A DNA stretch of 64,000 bases from Ustilago trichophora (taxonomy: Eukaryota; Basidiomycota; Ustilaginomycetes; Ustilaginales; Ustilaginaceae), in NCBI GenBank assembly GCA_900323505.1, contig OOIN01000002.1, positions 2,542,001-2,606,000 of the forward strand, written 5' to 3'. The notes beneath the pieces were generated by a model that saw only the letters and a program-made list of their open reading frames with translations, was not told the DNA's origin and ran no database searches. Of this stretch, positions 1-11,132 are shown one piece after another (within the stretch, counting starts at the first letter, position 1; each line of letters opens with the position of its first letter). A program made the position numbers and the translations under genes.

Positions 1-1079
1 GGCCTGCGGACCACGTTGGAAGCCCATTGGGCAGTGCTGAGACCGCGTGATGGATCTTGGCTACGCCTTTTGACCCTGACACACTCACACTTCATCTCAG
101 CTTAAACGCCCAGCCCCACAAGACATTGATCACTAGAAGGCTCAGAGACAGCATGTGCATGTGCGCACTCGAGGCAATGCCGAATCCTGGCCTGTCATCT
201 GGAATGGCTCCGTTACAAGCGCACATACACCAAGATTAGGGTTTTGACAAATTGTTTGTAACGCACGGCCCACGAGCGGGTTGTTTGGTTGAAGTATAGA
301 TGTGAGAGTTTGAGGCAGAATGACCTGTCGACGCTGCAAGCTGCAATCTGCACAAGGCGTGCTCTCTCTCTCTCTCTTCTGCTGCGCGCTGCACAGCCGC
401 GGATTGATTTTTTTTTTGACACAAGGCAAAAACGAGTGTGGGGAGAGACTCTTAGCTGAGGGCGCTCTGTCGTCCGCTTTGCCGCTCGCTCGCTCTCTCT
501 CTCTGTGCAGCTGCACGGAGGATTACGTGCAGACACGTCGGCTTTTCTCTCGACACTCACCACCAATCACTCCCACCAGTCCCACCAACACCATCTCCTC
601 CTCTTTCTCCTCCTTCTGTCTTTCTGTCTCTCTCTCTCTCTCTCTCTCTCTTCCAAGTTCTTCCCTTGTTCCACTTCTCTTCTGTATCTGTTGTTTGCTC
701 CATTCAAACCTCGCTCTTCGCTCCCACAAACATCAACTGCTTTCAGTTACCTCGTTCCGCCACATCTTTGAATTTTCTACGACGAAAGCTATTTTGCATT
801 GCTCATTCGCATCCACCATCTCCCTGTACTTGGCTCTCGATAATTCTGCTCTTCTTGCCATACCCGGTAATCAAACCTTGACGTCTTGACAGCAAGCCTC
901 GTACCCACCACCCGTTCCGTGCATCTCATCCCACGCTTTCAACCATACACGCATCCTTGCCACTCGGTACTAGAATCTACCTGCACTACTGTGCCAGAAG
1001 CACACAGGCACACGCACGCACAACCTCACACCGAGATCCAAAGCACTCAAGACATCACTCAGGTTTCTTTGCACACAAC
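1..1079. other. Leader/promoter region, no gene seen
   Basis: No convincing coding region. The stretch holds several CT-rich tracts (about 361-379, 484-506 and 600-650), typical of smut promoters and 5' leaders, ahead of the ATG at 1080. Open frames here are low-complexity Ser/Leu translations of the CT tracts. Confidence 0.6.
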
Positions 1080-2024
1080 ATGTCGGTCGCATCTGCATTG
1101 CCCCTCCTGTCGCCTCTAGTGACCCGAATCCTCGAACTCTCCGGCTTCCCACCTCAACTTAAAACACGAGACTTGCAACAAGTCTTTGCAGCCTATGAGG
1201 AGGAAAAAGGCGGCTACAAGATCAAATGGGTCGATGACACTACTGCTCTCATCATCTTTGCCGATCCTGCCACTGCCAAAAAGGCATATCTCCGCACCAT
1301 CATGTCACCTCCCCAGCAGCTCATCAACGACAATGGCGTCCCCGCCAAGATCAAGCCTTACGATGGAGATGATGCCAGCGCCATCATCTCCAGTGTCTCA
1401 AACAGACAACGCTCTCGATCCAACGGAGGTGGCATCCTCGGCAGTCCCACCAAGCAACCTGCAGAGCTCGTTGCACCTTCTACACCGGATAGCCCCTCCA
1501 AGCCTCTGCGCGCACATGCACACACTCCTTCCTTTGGCCGTTCCCTGGGTCACAGACGCCAACAGAGCGGCTCCAACCCCAACCTTCCACCCAAGCCGGT
1601 AGCCGCAGCCTTATTCGATGCTGCCAACGGCGGCCCTTCCCCTGCCAACCGCGTCCTTGCCGGAGTTGACACACTGAGCGGCATCGCCGGTCTTCCCGCC
1701 AATCCTGTCGCAACAGCAAGGTCTACACTGTCGTCCGAGTCGACAAGCAAAATGTCGCGCAACAGCAGCAACACTTCGGACGCACTCGACTCTGACCTTG
1801 CCAGTCTCTCGCTAAACAACAACAACAACAACAACGGCACCAATTCATCCCCCACATCAAGCACCGAAGGCCTCCTCTCGGCACCCGCCATCATCTCCAA
1901 CGGAACCAACAAACGCTTCAGCCCAAGCAGCACCTCAAACACCCACCGACAATCGCCACTTGCAACAACACCTTCTCCCTCGCCTTCATCGGAAGCTGCT
2001 CGTGCCACCACTACCGTCGGGTAA
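1080..2024 (+). CDS. R3HCC1-like RNA-binding (RRM-fold) protein
   Basis: A 314-residue protein. Residues about 12-60 read ILELSGFPPQLKTRDL, then KWVDDTTALIIF. This matches the C-terminal RRM-like domain of human R3HCC1/R3HCC1L (IxDFPPxxKTEDL and WVDDTHALxxF), so it is probably an RNA-binding or RNA-associated protein. The rest is low complexity: Ser/Pro-rich, with an Asn run at about residue 248. Unlike the animal proteins it starts almost directly with the RRM-like fold, and I see no R3H domain. The open frame extends upstream to 957 only through a TTG; the first ATG is at 1080 (context acaacATG). It converges on the Rsm22 gene, with 526 bases between the two stops. Family assignment is good; the cellular role is inferred. 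Confidence 0.75.
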   Translation: MSVASALPLLSPLVTRILELSGFPPQLKTRDLQQVFAAYEEEKGGYKIKWVDDTTALIIFADPATAKKAYLRTIMSPPQQLINDNGVPAKIKPYDGDDASAIISSVSNRQRSRSNGGGILGSPTKQPAELVAPSTPDSPSKPLRAHAHTPSFGRSLGHRRQQSGSNPNLPPKPVAAALFDAANGGPSPANRVLAGVDTLSGIAGLPANPVATARSTLSSESTSKMSRNSSNTSDALDSDLASLSLNNNNNNNGTNSSPTSSTEGLLSAPAIISNGTNKRFSPSSTSNTHRQSPLATTPSPSPSSEAARATTTVG

Positions 2025-2550
2025 TCAAACAGTCTCACAGCATCAGCATGATGACACGTTTTACTGCTAAATCCTCTTCGTTTATTTTTGGAAGGCCGCT
2101 CGTTCCGGCCCGTGCCTTTTGCTGTCACAATGACTTTGATCACACACCCCCCGGTTCACATTCTCTTTGAGCTCCACTCATCAGTATTCATATTCTGCAC
2201 CTGTATCCATCTTGGTTTCGTGCTGTTTTTGTTTATCTAATATACCGTCGTGGTCTTTTGTTTTTTGTTGTTTTTTTTTTGTTTTTTGTTTTTTGTTTTT
2301 TGTTTTCTCAGTTTGTACTGTATCGTGCAACTCATTTTTGTGCAGTTTTTCCCAAAGAGAAAGCTTGAATTTTGAGAATGACGGGGGATGAGTTAAGATT
2401 GTAGGAAAGTATGTTTTGGCGTCAAGATTGGAGTCAACAAAGAACTGTAGGCTTAAAAATCTACAGTACTGCACAGTGCAGTGCGCAAGGTCGGGAATTT
2501 TCGAGTGGTTTAAAAAACCAATTCCAAGCCTCTGTGTGTGTGTATGTGTT
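2025..2550. other. Convergent 3' intergenic region
   Basis: Lies between two convergent stops. A T-rich tract with repeated G plus T-runs (about 2255-2305) probably belongs to the 3' untranslated/polyadenylation regions. No gene seen. Confidence 0.5.
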
Positions 2551-5535
2551 CTAACGACCGAATAATTCGGAATCCCAATCTCCCCGACTTTTCTTCCTCG
2601 AACTTCTTCTAACCTTTGATCTGGACGATGTATCTTTGGACTGTAGACTACTTTGAAATCCACCATCGGCCTCTTGCTCCCCCATTTCCAACGTTGTTGT
2701 TCTTGTTGTGGTAGTTGTGGAGGAAGCGGGTAAATTTTGACGGGTATTTAGATTGGTTCGGGTGTTTGCGAGTTTGTTAGATGAAGCGGTGGTGTTCCAT
2801 TTTTTGGCATAGTTGATGTTGATTCGTTTGGTTTGTTTCTTTGTAGGAGTGATGAGGTTTGGTGAGATTAGGGCGTAGGATGCTTGTCCTTTGTCGACGT
2901 TCGATTTCCCCGTCTCAGTTGTGGTTCTGCAATTCGAAGAAGGAAAGGGATCAATGTCTTCAAATAGCTCCCTTAGAATCTCATCCGCATCCTCACCCTC
3001 GTCAAGACCTACAATCTGAACCCCACCTTTACCCTTCCCCTTGCCACCAGAAATACCATTCAACTTACTAGGCGCCCTCAAAACAAGCTTCTCCGTCAAA
3101 TCCTCCCCCTCCAAGATCGCCCCATTTTCCTCCGAAGCATTCTGCCACTCCAAAGCAGTGAGGGGATTAAGAACCTTCACCACACTCCTACCACGAGGAG
3201 GGTGAGGGAATAAATCTCCCCACTTGGACTTGCGTGCATCCTGATAGGCCTGTTTACCGGAAGCCTTGCTGATGGTGAATCGCTCAATGTTTCCCGATGC
3301 ACAGCACGCGTCGAGGGTTACATGCCCACCTTTCTTGAGAGGAGACTTGATCAAGCGAGGCCACGAGTAGGATTCCAACCGCATGGCTAGCTCGGATTCA
3401 AACGTCGGAGCGGGGACTGAGATCTCACCGCTTTCGTCTGCTGCTGCAATGTCCAGATCCTGTTGGAGATCGCTGGAGGAAGTACTGGTGGGTGAAGAGA
3501 GGGTGCTGCGAAGGCTCGACAAGATCGAATCCATCTGTTCCGGAGTAAGCTGTTCTGAAGAGGTAGAGTTCTGGGTGATCTCTGCCTGCATTGCCTCAGG
3601 AAGAAGCTTGAGTAGCTCCTCCATAGCCTGATCATCGCTCATCTCGCCTTCCCCTCCGCTGGGACTAGTATAATGCGGAGAAGGAGAGGTGAGAGCCGCA
3701 CTGGGATCCACCTCTTGCAACAGCCTGCGTTCAGCACTGGCCTTCTTTGCGTTTCGGAGCATATCGAGGATACCGGTCTTGGTCTTGCTCGCCTCCGCCG
3801 AAAGGTACTGTACGGTTTGCAGCACGTCAACTTCACCAGAGACCCTGCGTTGTGCCTCAGCCAGCAAGCTCGGCCTAGTCCCACGTCTGACCACGACGTA
3901 GCTGTATCCAACATTCTCCTCGCCCTTATCACTGTGCTTTGTCCTGCGCAAAAATGTCGGGGTATGGTATCGCGCCGTGAAGGCGCAGATATCTTTACTC
4001 TTTGCCTGGTTGCCAGTATCCGACCTTACGCCTACCGCATTTGCTACTGTCGAAGAGATGGCAAAAGGATGCAGCAAAGGGCACGGCTTATCGTGCGAAC
4101 AAGGTGCCACGACATGTACTCCTCCTTTGCGTTGCTTGCCAAGCTCGAGCAATTGCGCTCGGGCAGAAGCAACACTGGCAAATCCACGAGGTGTCGCTTG
4201 GTCGATAATGACAATCACCTCGGCACCCGAGTCCCACATGGCTTGGACTGCCTCGAACCGGTTACTGTCGTTGGTCATTAGGCTGAGAGCAAAGGCGGAG
4301 AGGGCGAGGGAGCGACCGGCAGATGCGGCTGCAGAAAGATCTCTGGCCAAAGGGACGGATTGGAACGTCTTCTCCACGGTCGACATTGCCGATTTTGGTC
4401 CTGAAAAGTATTCGAGCGCTGGTTGATCTCCTTCTTTTTCTTCTTCCTGGAGGTGCTCCTCGGAGGCTTTGTCCGCGTTTTGCGGTTCTTGTTCGTAGTA
4501 GGTGACGCCGTCGACCTCGATCTCTTCTCCTTCGTCTTTGAGCCTCACTTCGCTCTGTGCACGAGGAGGATCCGCGGGGGAGACGTTGGAGCTTGAGCTT
4601 TGTGCAACCTTTTTGCCGCTCTTGAGAAGGTTTGGCCTCCGATCATAGCCATGATATCGCTGAACAGATGTGGTGCCACGAAGATCGTCGTCTTGCCTAA
4701 ACACCTGTGCTGCAGCCCAAAGCCCTTCGCCGGCGGCACAGTCAAAGTCGAGCACTGTATCCGGAGCCCAATGCGGCAAGGCTGCTTCCAAATCTGCTGA
4801 GGAGCTCTGGATAGGGCTGGAGTTCGAAAGGCGCTGTCGTACTTCGGAAAGCACTGCGAGGATGGCCGCATATCGGTGTGGCGAAACGGTCGCCAGATGG
4901 AGGAGGGACGATCGCTTGGGTGGGATATGCGCTGCTTCCGCCATGTGCTCTTGTGGGTCGGTAAGATGTGCCAGCTTCAAGTGGTCTGCACGGAGAAGCT
5001 TTGGATCGTTGGCGGCAGCGATGAGCTGCGAGATGGCCCAAGCGACGTACTCGGGTAGATAGATGGAAGAGGTAGATGTACCTGTAGGTGCAGCGTAGCT
5101 GAGAGCCAGCTGTTCTTCTTCGTCCTCTTCTGATGCTCTCATTGCCTGCTGTTCGGGGGCGGAAGAGGGGAGGGGAGAAGCATAGGTGGCGTGGCGACTG
5201 GTGCCGAATCGAGCAGCTCTAGAACGACGTGCTTGGGAAGAGCTAAGGTTGAAGTGGGAAGTTGCGTCGTCATGGTCGGGTAAGATATGCTGAGAGGAGT
5301 CTAGCCGATTTGCATCCTGACGGGAGCTGTACGAGGGACCCATAATAGGTGGCCCTCCCGCAGCATGCCTTTCGGAAGCTGTGGCCGAGGCCTCGGCTGC
5401 CTTTGCCAGGGCAGCTGCACGAGAGGAAGAGCTGGCAGAGGAGCTAGAGGAGACATGGCGAATTTGCGCTTGTGTTTCTCTAACGTGTCGTCTCGCCACT
5501 GGTAGCAAGCCCTTGTTGCGCAGTACGGCCTTCAT
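2551..5535 (-). CDS. RSM22: Mitochondrial Rsm22-family methyltransferase-like protein
   Basis: A 994-residue protein of the Rsm22/METTL17 family, which acts in assembly of the mitochondrial small ribosomal subunit. The N-terminus (MKAVLRNKGLLPVARRHVRE, then a Ser/Ala-rich stretch) is Arg-rich and amphipathic, as expected for a mitochondrial presequence. Family marks are CSHDKPCPL near residue 475, RHTPTFLRRTKHSD-like and CCASGNIERFTISKASGKQA near residue 730. The Cys residues in these motifs are those expected to hold the iron-sulfur cluster described for METTL17. The middle and C-terminus carry long acidic and Ser/Thr-rich insertions, so it is longer than yeast Rsm22. The frame reaches a TTG at 5595, but the first ATG is at 5535. 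It shares a 395-base divergent promoter with Ima1. Confidence 0.85.
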   Translation of the reverse strand: MKAVLRNKGLLPVARRHVRETQAQIRHVSSSSSASSSSRAAALAKAAEASATASERHAAGGPPIMGPSYSSRQDANRLDSSQHILPDHDDATSHFNLSSSQARRSRAARFGTSRHATYASPLPSSAPEQQAMRASEEDEEEQLALSYAAPTGTSTSSIYLPEYVAWAISQLIAAANDPKLLRADHLKLAHLTDPQEHMAEAAHIPPKRSSLLHLATVSPHRYAAILAVLSEVRQRLSNSSPIQSSSADLEAALPHWAPDTVLDFDCAAGEGLWAAAQVFRQDDDLRGTTSVQRYHGYDRRPNLLKSGKKVAQSSSSNVSPADPPRAQSEVRLKDEGEEIEVDGVTYYEQEPQNADKASEEHLQEEEKEGDQPALEYFSGPKSAMSTVEKTFQSVPLARDLSAAASAGRSLALSAFALSLMTNDSNRFEAVQAMWDSGAEVIVIIDQATPRGFASVASARAQLLELGKQRKGGVHVVAPCSHDKPCPLLHPFAISSTVANAVGVRSDTGNQAKSKDICAFTARYHTPTFLRRTKHSDKGEENVGYSYVVVRRGTRPSLLAEAQRRVSGEVDVLQTVQYLSAEASKTKTGILDMLRNAKKASAERRLLQEVDPSAALTSPSPHYTSPSGGEGEMSDDQAMEELLKLLPEAMQAEITQNSTSSEQLTPEQMDSILSSLRSTLSSPTSTSSSDLQQDLDIAAADESGEISVPAPTFESELAMRLESYSWPRLIKSPLKKGGHVTLDACCASGNIERFTISKASGKQAYQDARKSKWGDLFPHPPRGRSVVKVLNPLTALEWQNASEENGAILEGEDLTEKLVLRAPSKLNGISGGKGKGKGGVQIVGLDEGEDADEILRELFEDIDPFPSSNCRTTTETGKSNVDKGQASYALISPNLITPTKKQTKRININYAKKWNTTASSNKLANTRTNLNTRQNLPASSTTTTTRTTTLEMGEQEADGGFQSSLQSKDTSSRSKVRRSSRKKSRGDWDSELFGR

Positions 5536-5930
5536 TCTCGCTAGACTTGGACCGTTGACGATGAAGGAACAAGATGAGTGAGTGGTGGTGTTCAAGATGG
5601 AATCAAGGATGGGGGAGCATCTTTCTCAAGGGTGGAGGCAGGAAGAATTGAAAAATTGTTTTGGACGTTGCCGCTCAAAAGCTGAGTCGCACAGCAGCCT
5701 GACACTGACCTTTTTTTTTGTTTTTGTTTTTTTTGGACCCTGAAATGACAAAGAGAGCCATCCTGCACTTTGATTGAAAAGCAACAACTCCACTTGGCCC
5801 AACTGCTGCACTTTCTCCTTGATTTCTTGTCACCATCGTCACAAGTCAGGACAAGACGCAACTTCCTTCTCGTCACTCGAGCATGACCGTATTAAGAAGC
5901 TTGAATGAACTACAGTAGGCCGCATCAGCA
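5536..5930. promoter_or_regulatory. Divergent promoter, RSM22 / IMA1
   Basis: The 395 bases between two divergent starts, with a T-run at about 5710-5732. No gene or clear TATA box seen. Confidence 0.5.
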
Positions 5931-7865
5931 ATGTGGAAGCTGCTTTCTTGGTCTGGAAGGGGCGCATCCGGCTATCCGCAGCGCCAATGCTTCTTCTGTT
6001 GCACCACGAGCATCATCCTTCCCCCTTACAAGCCGGATGCCACCTCCAGCAATGGGCAATCTAGCTCGGGAAATGGGAATGCTTCACATCCATCGAATCT
6101 AGCCACATCATCCAACACCGCCATTTCGACCGGCATCCCCACTAACTGGTTCTGCTCCAGCTGTCATTGCCAAAATGTCGCGACCGAAGATGGCAACCCA
6201 GTCGAGCAATATACCCGTCCCATGTGGGACGAAGATTGGAATCGCGACCGAAGTCAGCTCATGCGTCACACTCGACCTCACACCTCTAGCACCAAAGCAT
6301 CCTCGACCTCTTCTCCCAATCATCGCAACGTGTTTCCAGGCAACGAAGTCCCAAAGCAAGATCGTTTTGCATTCTGTCACACATGCCAAACAAATCAAGT
6401 GCTAACACTCAACATGCTAGCAGACTATCTACCTGGTGAAGATGATCCCGAATATCAAGAGAAGCTCAGACATCTTCCGGATTACGAAGCCTCGATAGCT
6501 TCCCGATACCCGCCAGTCTGCTCAGATTGCGCACCCAAAGTTCAGAAGAGGATCACGGAGAGAGATCAGTTTGCGCGCAGCTGGAGTTTGGGCAAGTGGC
6601 TGGATTTGAAGAAGAGGGCGTCTTTCGTCGAACTCGCCGACGTGAACGACCATACATCGCCAATCAAGATCCCACGCCCGACACAGGTAGCTCCTATTGC
6701 TGGACAGGCCGTCTCGCCTCGAAGCATTTGGGACAGCGTAAAGATTCGTCTCGGTACCCTGTTCAGTCTAGAAGATGGCTCGTCATTCGTCATGGCGCTG
6801 TTCGGTCTGGTCAACTTCAGCATATGGTGCTTGTATCTAGCTACAGGCCTCAAGCCTCTCGCTATTGTCTCCACGGTGCAGGATGCCGCCCATCGCATTC
6901 AGGCGGAACCGATCTCTTTATTCACAGCAATGGTGGTGCCTTCCATTGTGTTCTGCTTGCCAAAGCTGCCCATCAAGTGCTATCGGATGGACCCACTGAA
7001 GCGATCGATCCAAAGGGCACGAGCACGACAGATTCGAGCTGAGGCGAAAGGAGCTGGTCTGTGGCATACTACTCAACTCGTCATCTTGGTGCTACGCTTG
7101 TGTGCACTCCTCCTGACGGTGTACATAGCTATTCTACCAAAGAGGTTCACCCACGTACTGCACTGGCTGGAAGCGGCCTCAAGGAGAGATTCGACGACTT
7201 TACTACCACTTGCAGCCTTTTCCATGCTAATCAGCGAGTTGACTCTGATTGCTTTCGCCGCGTCCAAGCTTCGAGTCCAGCCGCCTTCGCCTCTGCAACT
7301 AGTGTCACGACCTGTCGTCGCAATTGGACGACGTGGCAAGTCAACTGAAATAGGAGCTGATCCTCTGCTCACGAGTCTCAGTCTGGACGATCAAGTCACA
7401 CGAACCTCGTTCGGCTTCAGCCGGACCAATGGCTATGCCAAGCCAAACTTGGACACTCCGATGGAAGATGACACCACAATACCACCACCGCAACGCGACA
7501 CAGATGGAGACGCCGTTATGGAAGATGCAGCAACCTACTCGGCAAGGCGCATGTCTCAGTCGTCGGACGAAGATTGGGATCACAGCTCGCGTGTTCCACC
7601 ACCTCCTGCTGCCTCGTGGTGCCATAACTGGCCGAAAATAGCACCACAGCAGCCCAATATGCCATCCTCGAGCACCACCACCGGATCACAACGCTACCCA
7701 GAGTTCCAGCTGGGACCACAGCGCTTTTGGGAGCCCCAGGATCCGACCGGTCTCGAAGACGTCTTTGGCCGAGCAGTCTCACTCGATGATCAACCATCGA
7801 ACAAGCCTGAGCGCAACGCTGACGCCGCATCCGGCAAGTGGAGCAACTGGTTTGGCTTCTCCTGA
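5931..7865 (+). CDS. IMA1: Ima1-like inner nuclear membrane protein
   Basis: A 644-residue protein related to fungal Ima1 and vertebrate Samp1/TMEM201 (NET5), which link heterochromatin and the nuclear envelope to the cytoskeleton. The N-terminal part has four CxxC pairs: C20/C23, C75/C78, FCHTC near 143 and VCSDC near 198. These can bind two zinc ions, as in the Ima1 N-terminal domain. Four hydrophobic segments follow at about 285-310, 325-345, 382-405 and 420-440. The tail (about 450-644) is Ser/Pro-rich and disordered, with acidic residues. The start is the ATG at 5931; the earlier ATG at 5905 is in another frame. Assignment rests on the Cys pattern plus topology. Confidence 0.75.
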   Translation: MWKLLSWSGRGASGYPQRQCFFCCTTSIILPPYKPDATSSNGQSSSGNGNASHPSNLATSSNTAISTGIPTNWFCSSCHCQNVATEDGNPVEQYTRPMWDEDWNRDRSQLMRHTRPHTSSTKASSTSSPNHRNVFPGNEVPKQDRFAFCHTCQTNQVLTLNMLADYLPGEDDPEYQEKLRHLPDYEASIASRYPPVCSDCAPKVQKRITERDQFARSWSLGKWLDLKKRASFVELADVNDHTSPIKIPRPTQVAPIAGQAVSPRSIWDSVKIRLGTLFSLEDGSSFVMALFGLVNFSIWCLYLATGLKPLAIVSTVQDAAHRIQAEPISLFTAMVVPSIVFCLPKLPIKCYRMDPLKRSIQRARARQIRAEAKGAGLWHTTQLVILVLRLCALLLTVYIAILPKRFTHVLHWLEAASRRDSTTLLPLAAFSMLISELTLIAFAASKLRVQPPSPLQLVSRPVVAIGRRGKSTEIGADPLLTSLSLDDQVTRTSFGFSRTNGYAKPNLDTPMEDDTTIPPPQRDTDGDAVMEDAATYSARRMSQSSDEDWDHSSRVPPPPAASWCHNWPKIAPQQPNMPSSSTTTGSQRYPEFQLGPQRFWEPQDPTGLEDVFGRAVSLDDQPSNKPERNADAASGKWSNWFGFS

Positions 7866-8716
7866 CCACCATCGTCGTCCAACAGAATATCTCAACCATA
7901 TCTCAACCCTTCAGAAATGCGCTTTCTTGTTCGATATGGCAATCTCACAACGGTTGAAAAAATCATGCACATCGATTAAAGTAGAAGTGTGGAGGTTTGG
8001 GCAGTGAAAATTTCGGCTTTACCGTGCAAATGGCAAGGAAGGCTTTCGGGTGCGTGTTTTCGGAAAGTCACGGATCGAGTGTGTGTGCGTGTGTGTGTGA
8101 GCTTCCAAAAAAACTCTTGCCAAAACCAAAACCAAAAATTAAGGGTGCGCCGAGACTTCCGATTCGAGATGACGATTTTTGTGCAACGACGGATTTGTGC
8201 CGAAGTTGCGAATGCGGTGAGGATGCACAGGTCCAGACAGTTTGAGCAGTGTTTGGCGGTCTCAAGTGGAAGTGACACAGGCACACTTACAACATAGCAA
8301 AAGGTTGGAGGAGTGAGGATGCCTGAGGGTTAGAACGATGATCTGATAGGTTGGGTACAGTTGAATTCTAGGTGGCCGTGACAGGTGCTGTTGCGTGCAT
8401 CTCGACTGGTGAAAGAAGGTTTTGAGCGAAGAGTACAGTACAGTACAGTACTGTGGGCCCGGAGAGTCTGCTGTGTGGAAGAAAGTGGTGTGGGTTGCTT
8501 GGCTCGAGGACAGAGGCAATCTTTCAACGGTCGAATCCGAGGAGGCCATGCGGGCATCAACACTTTGAAACTCGCTCGACCCACCCACCCACACACACCG
8601 ACCGTACCGGTTAACAAACACATCTCTGTGCCAAACTCACACCTTTCCACCTCTCCTCCTCCTCATCCCCTTCCCCACCGTTTCTCTTTAACCTCACCGT
8701 CGTTAACTCGTACAAA
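7866..8716. other. Intergenic region and fumarase promoter
   Basis: No gene seen. It holds a TG-rich tract (8080-8100) and a run of overlapping GTACAGTAC units at 8432-8454. The last 150 bases are CT/CA-rich, as in other leaders here. Confidence 0.5.
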
Positions 8717-10868
8717 ATGGTTGCTCGTTCCGTCGCACTCCGTTCCCTCAGGGTAAGTGTGTTTTTCACTGCGTCACCGAGCCACTCGACCACAGGACTG
8801 CACTCGAGGGTGAAATGGCAAAAGAGTTGACAGATTGTGGAAGAGGATTGCGAAGAAAAAGGCTTGCAACGTGCGCCCAAAAAAGGCAAGAATCAGATGC
8901 GATTTTTCTCCCAGCGTGGAAAGCCCGATCTGCGCGGACAGATGCGAAAGCGAGACAAAGAGAGACGTTGCAAGTTGATCAAGGCGGCGGGCGGCACAGC
9001 AGATTCGGCTGCAACACCACATATTCCATTCATTGCAACTGTTTGCTATACAGGTCCTGGTTCGGACAACGTGGGATTTAAGCATCGCAACACAGAGTGG
9101 AGGAACGAGACGGAGCAACCCCCATTCGGAAAGATGCGGGGTTGCATAGAGGAAAGCCTGGTTGGAGGATGTCTGTCTTTTGTCAAGAAACACTTGGCCC
9201 GTTCGCTTCCGTGCTGAGGAGTCCTCGCATCTATCCATCCTTCTTTGCCTTTGATCTTTGAGTCCTTGCTTTCCTTCATCGCCATCATCGATTCCTTGCT
9301 GATCCTCGGCATTGTCTCACTTTTGCTACCGACTATATCCTTTTTGTGCTTCTCACTTCCATCAGGGATCTGCTCGAGTCGCCCCTCGTCTCTCCATCGC
9401 CTCTGCCGCTCCTGCCGCCTACCGAGGATTCGCCTCTTCTGCCTACATCATGTCCCAGGCCAAGTTCCGTTCCGAGAAGGACACTTTCGGCCCTCTCCAG
9501 GTGCCCGCCGACCGCTACTGGGGTGCTCAGACCCAGCGCTCCCTTCAGAACTTTGACATTGGTGGACCTCAAGAACGCATGCCCGAACCCCTCATCGAAG
9601 CCTTTGGTGTCCTCAAAAAGGCCGCCGCTACCGTCAACAAGTCGTTCGGTCTCGACCCCAAGGTCGCCGATGCCATCTGCCAGGCCGCTGACGAGGTCAT
9701 TGCCGGCAAGCTGCACAGCCATTTCCCCCTCGTTGTCTTCCAGACCGGTTCGGGTACTCAGACCAACATGAACGTCAACGAGGTCATCTCGAACCGTGCC
9801 ATCGAGATCCTCGGTGGTGAGTTGGGATCCAAGAAGCCCGTTCACCCCAATGACCACGTCAACATGTCCCAGTCTTCCAACGACACTTTCCCCACCGCTA
9901 TGCACGTTGCCTCGGTCACCCAGATCACCAAGTCTCTCCTTCCCGCACTCGAGGAGCTTCGCGTCGCTCTCGATGCCAAGCGCGCCGAGTTTGACGATAT
10001 CATCAAGATCGGACGTACCCACTTGCAGGATGCTACCCCTTTGACCCTCGGTCAGGAATTCTCGGGCTACGTCAAGCAGGTCGAGAACGGCATTGAGCGT
10101 GTCAAGGCCGTTATCCCGCGTCTTTCGCAGCTCGCACAGGGTGGTACTGCCGTCGGAACCGGTCTCAACACTTACATTGGTTTCGACAAGAAGGTCGCTG
10201 CCGAGATCTCCAACATCACCGGTTTGGCTTTCGAAACGGCAGAGAACAAGTTCGAAGCGCTTGCTGCTCACGATGCTATTGTGGAAGCCAGTGGAGCACT
10301 CAACACTGTCGCTGTTAGCTTTATGAAGATCGCCAACGACATTCGATACCTCGGTTCGGGTCCGCGTTGTGGTCTCGGCGAATTGAGCCTGCCCGAGAAC
10401 GAACCTGGTTCCTCGATCATGCCTGGTAAAGTCAACCCTACCCAGTGCGAAGCGTTGACCATGGTCGCCGCACAGGTGATGGGGAACAACACCACCATCT
10501 CGGTTGCCGGCTCTTATGGTCAATTCGAGTTGAACGTTTTCAAACCCGTTCTCGTAAAGAACCTCCTTCAGTCGATTCGTCTTCTTGCCGACGGGGCTCG
10601 CAGCTTCACCAAGAACTGCGTCGTAGGCATCGAGGCTAACAGAGATACCATCAACAAGATTCTCAACGAGAGTCTCATGCTGGCTACCATTCTCAACAGT
10701 CACCTTGGATACGACAATGTCGCTGCGGCTGCAAAGAAGGCTCACAAGGAGGGAACCAAGCTGGTGGACGCTACCGTCGCTTTGGGACTCATGACCGAGG
10801 AGGAGTTCAAGAAAATCGTCAGGCCAGAATTCATGCTTGGCCCCACCGAGTACAAGCCCAAGAACTAA
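8717..10868 (+). CDS. FUM1: Fumarate hydratase, class II, spliced
   Basis: Hydrates fumarate to malate in the TCA cycle, and in many fungi also acts in the cytosol and nucleus. Two exons: 8717-8752 ([12 protein letters not shown]) and 9366-10868, joined in phase 0 across a 613-base intron (donor GTAAGT, acceptor ATCAG). The product is 512 residues. Residues 1-40 form an Arg/Ser/Ala-rich mitochondrial presequence. A second Met ([18 protein letters not shown] at 9450, residue 41) sits where mature fumarase begins and could start a cytosolic form. The class II signature [15 protein letters not shown] is at about residue 360, and [14 protein letters not shown] and [20 protein letters not shown] are present. 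An antisense frame covers most of exon 2 but is a codon-bias shadow. Confidence 0.95.
8753..9365 (+). other. Long first intron of FUM1
   Basis: 613 bases bounded by GTAAGT and CAG, several times longer than the 74-215-base introns seen elsewhere in this window. An in-frame ATG at 9312 opens 18 codons that run straight into exon 2. A transcript starting inside the intron, or one that keeps it, could therefore encode a fumarase with a different N-terminus. Confidence 0.8.
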
Positions 10869-11132
10869 CTAAGCGTCAAGAAGAATCTTAGCCTAGTCGA
10901 TACTTATTGTTGTTGTTGGTTGTTGAAAGTTACAACCCATACAAAAATTATACAGAACATCCAAATGAAACCCTGGTTTCAGTCTGATCCGATGATGTTT
11001 GTTACTTTTCAGTGTGAATTTGGATTCACATTGATGCCAAAAAAAAAGAATGCATTCTCGGACTAAGATGTGAGAGTGAGTGAGTGGTACAAGTACAGAT
11101 GGCTTCAACTGAGGTGATATTGTATGATGTCT

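Noticed and set aside
8815..9217. Open frames inside the fumarase intron
   Set aside because: Flanked by consensus splice signals, which join the presequence in phase; the peptides have no domain.
9333..10745. 470-codon open frame antisense to fumarase
   Set aside because: Shadow of highly biased codons on the sense strand; no domain.
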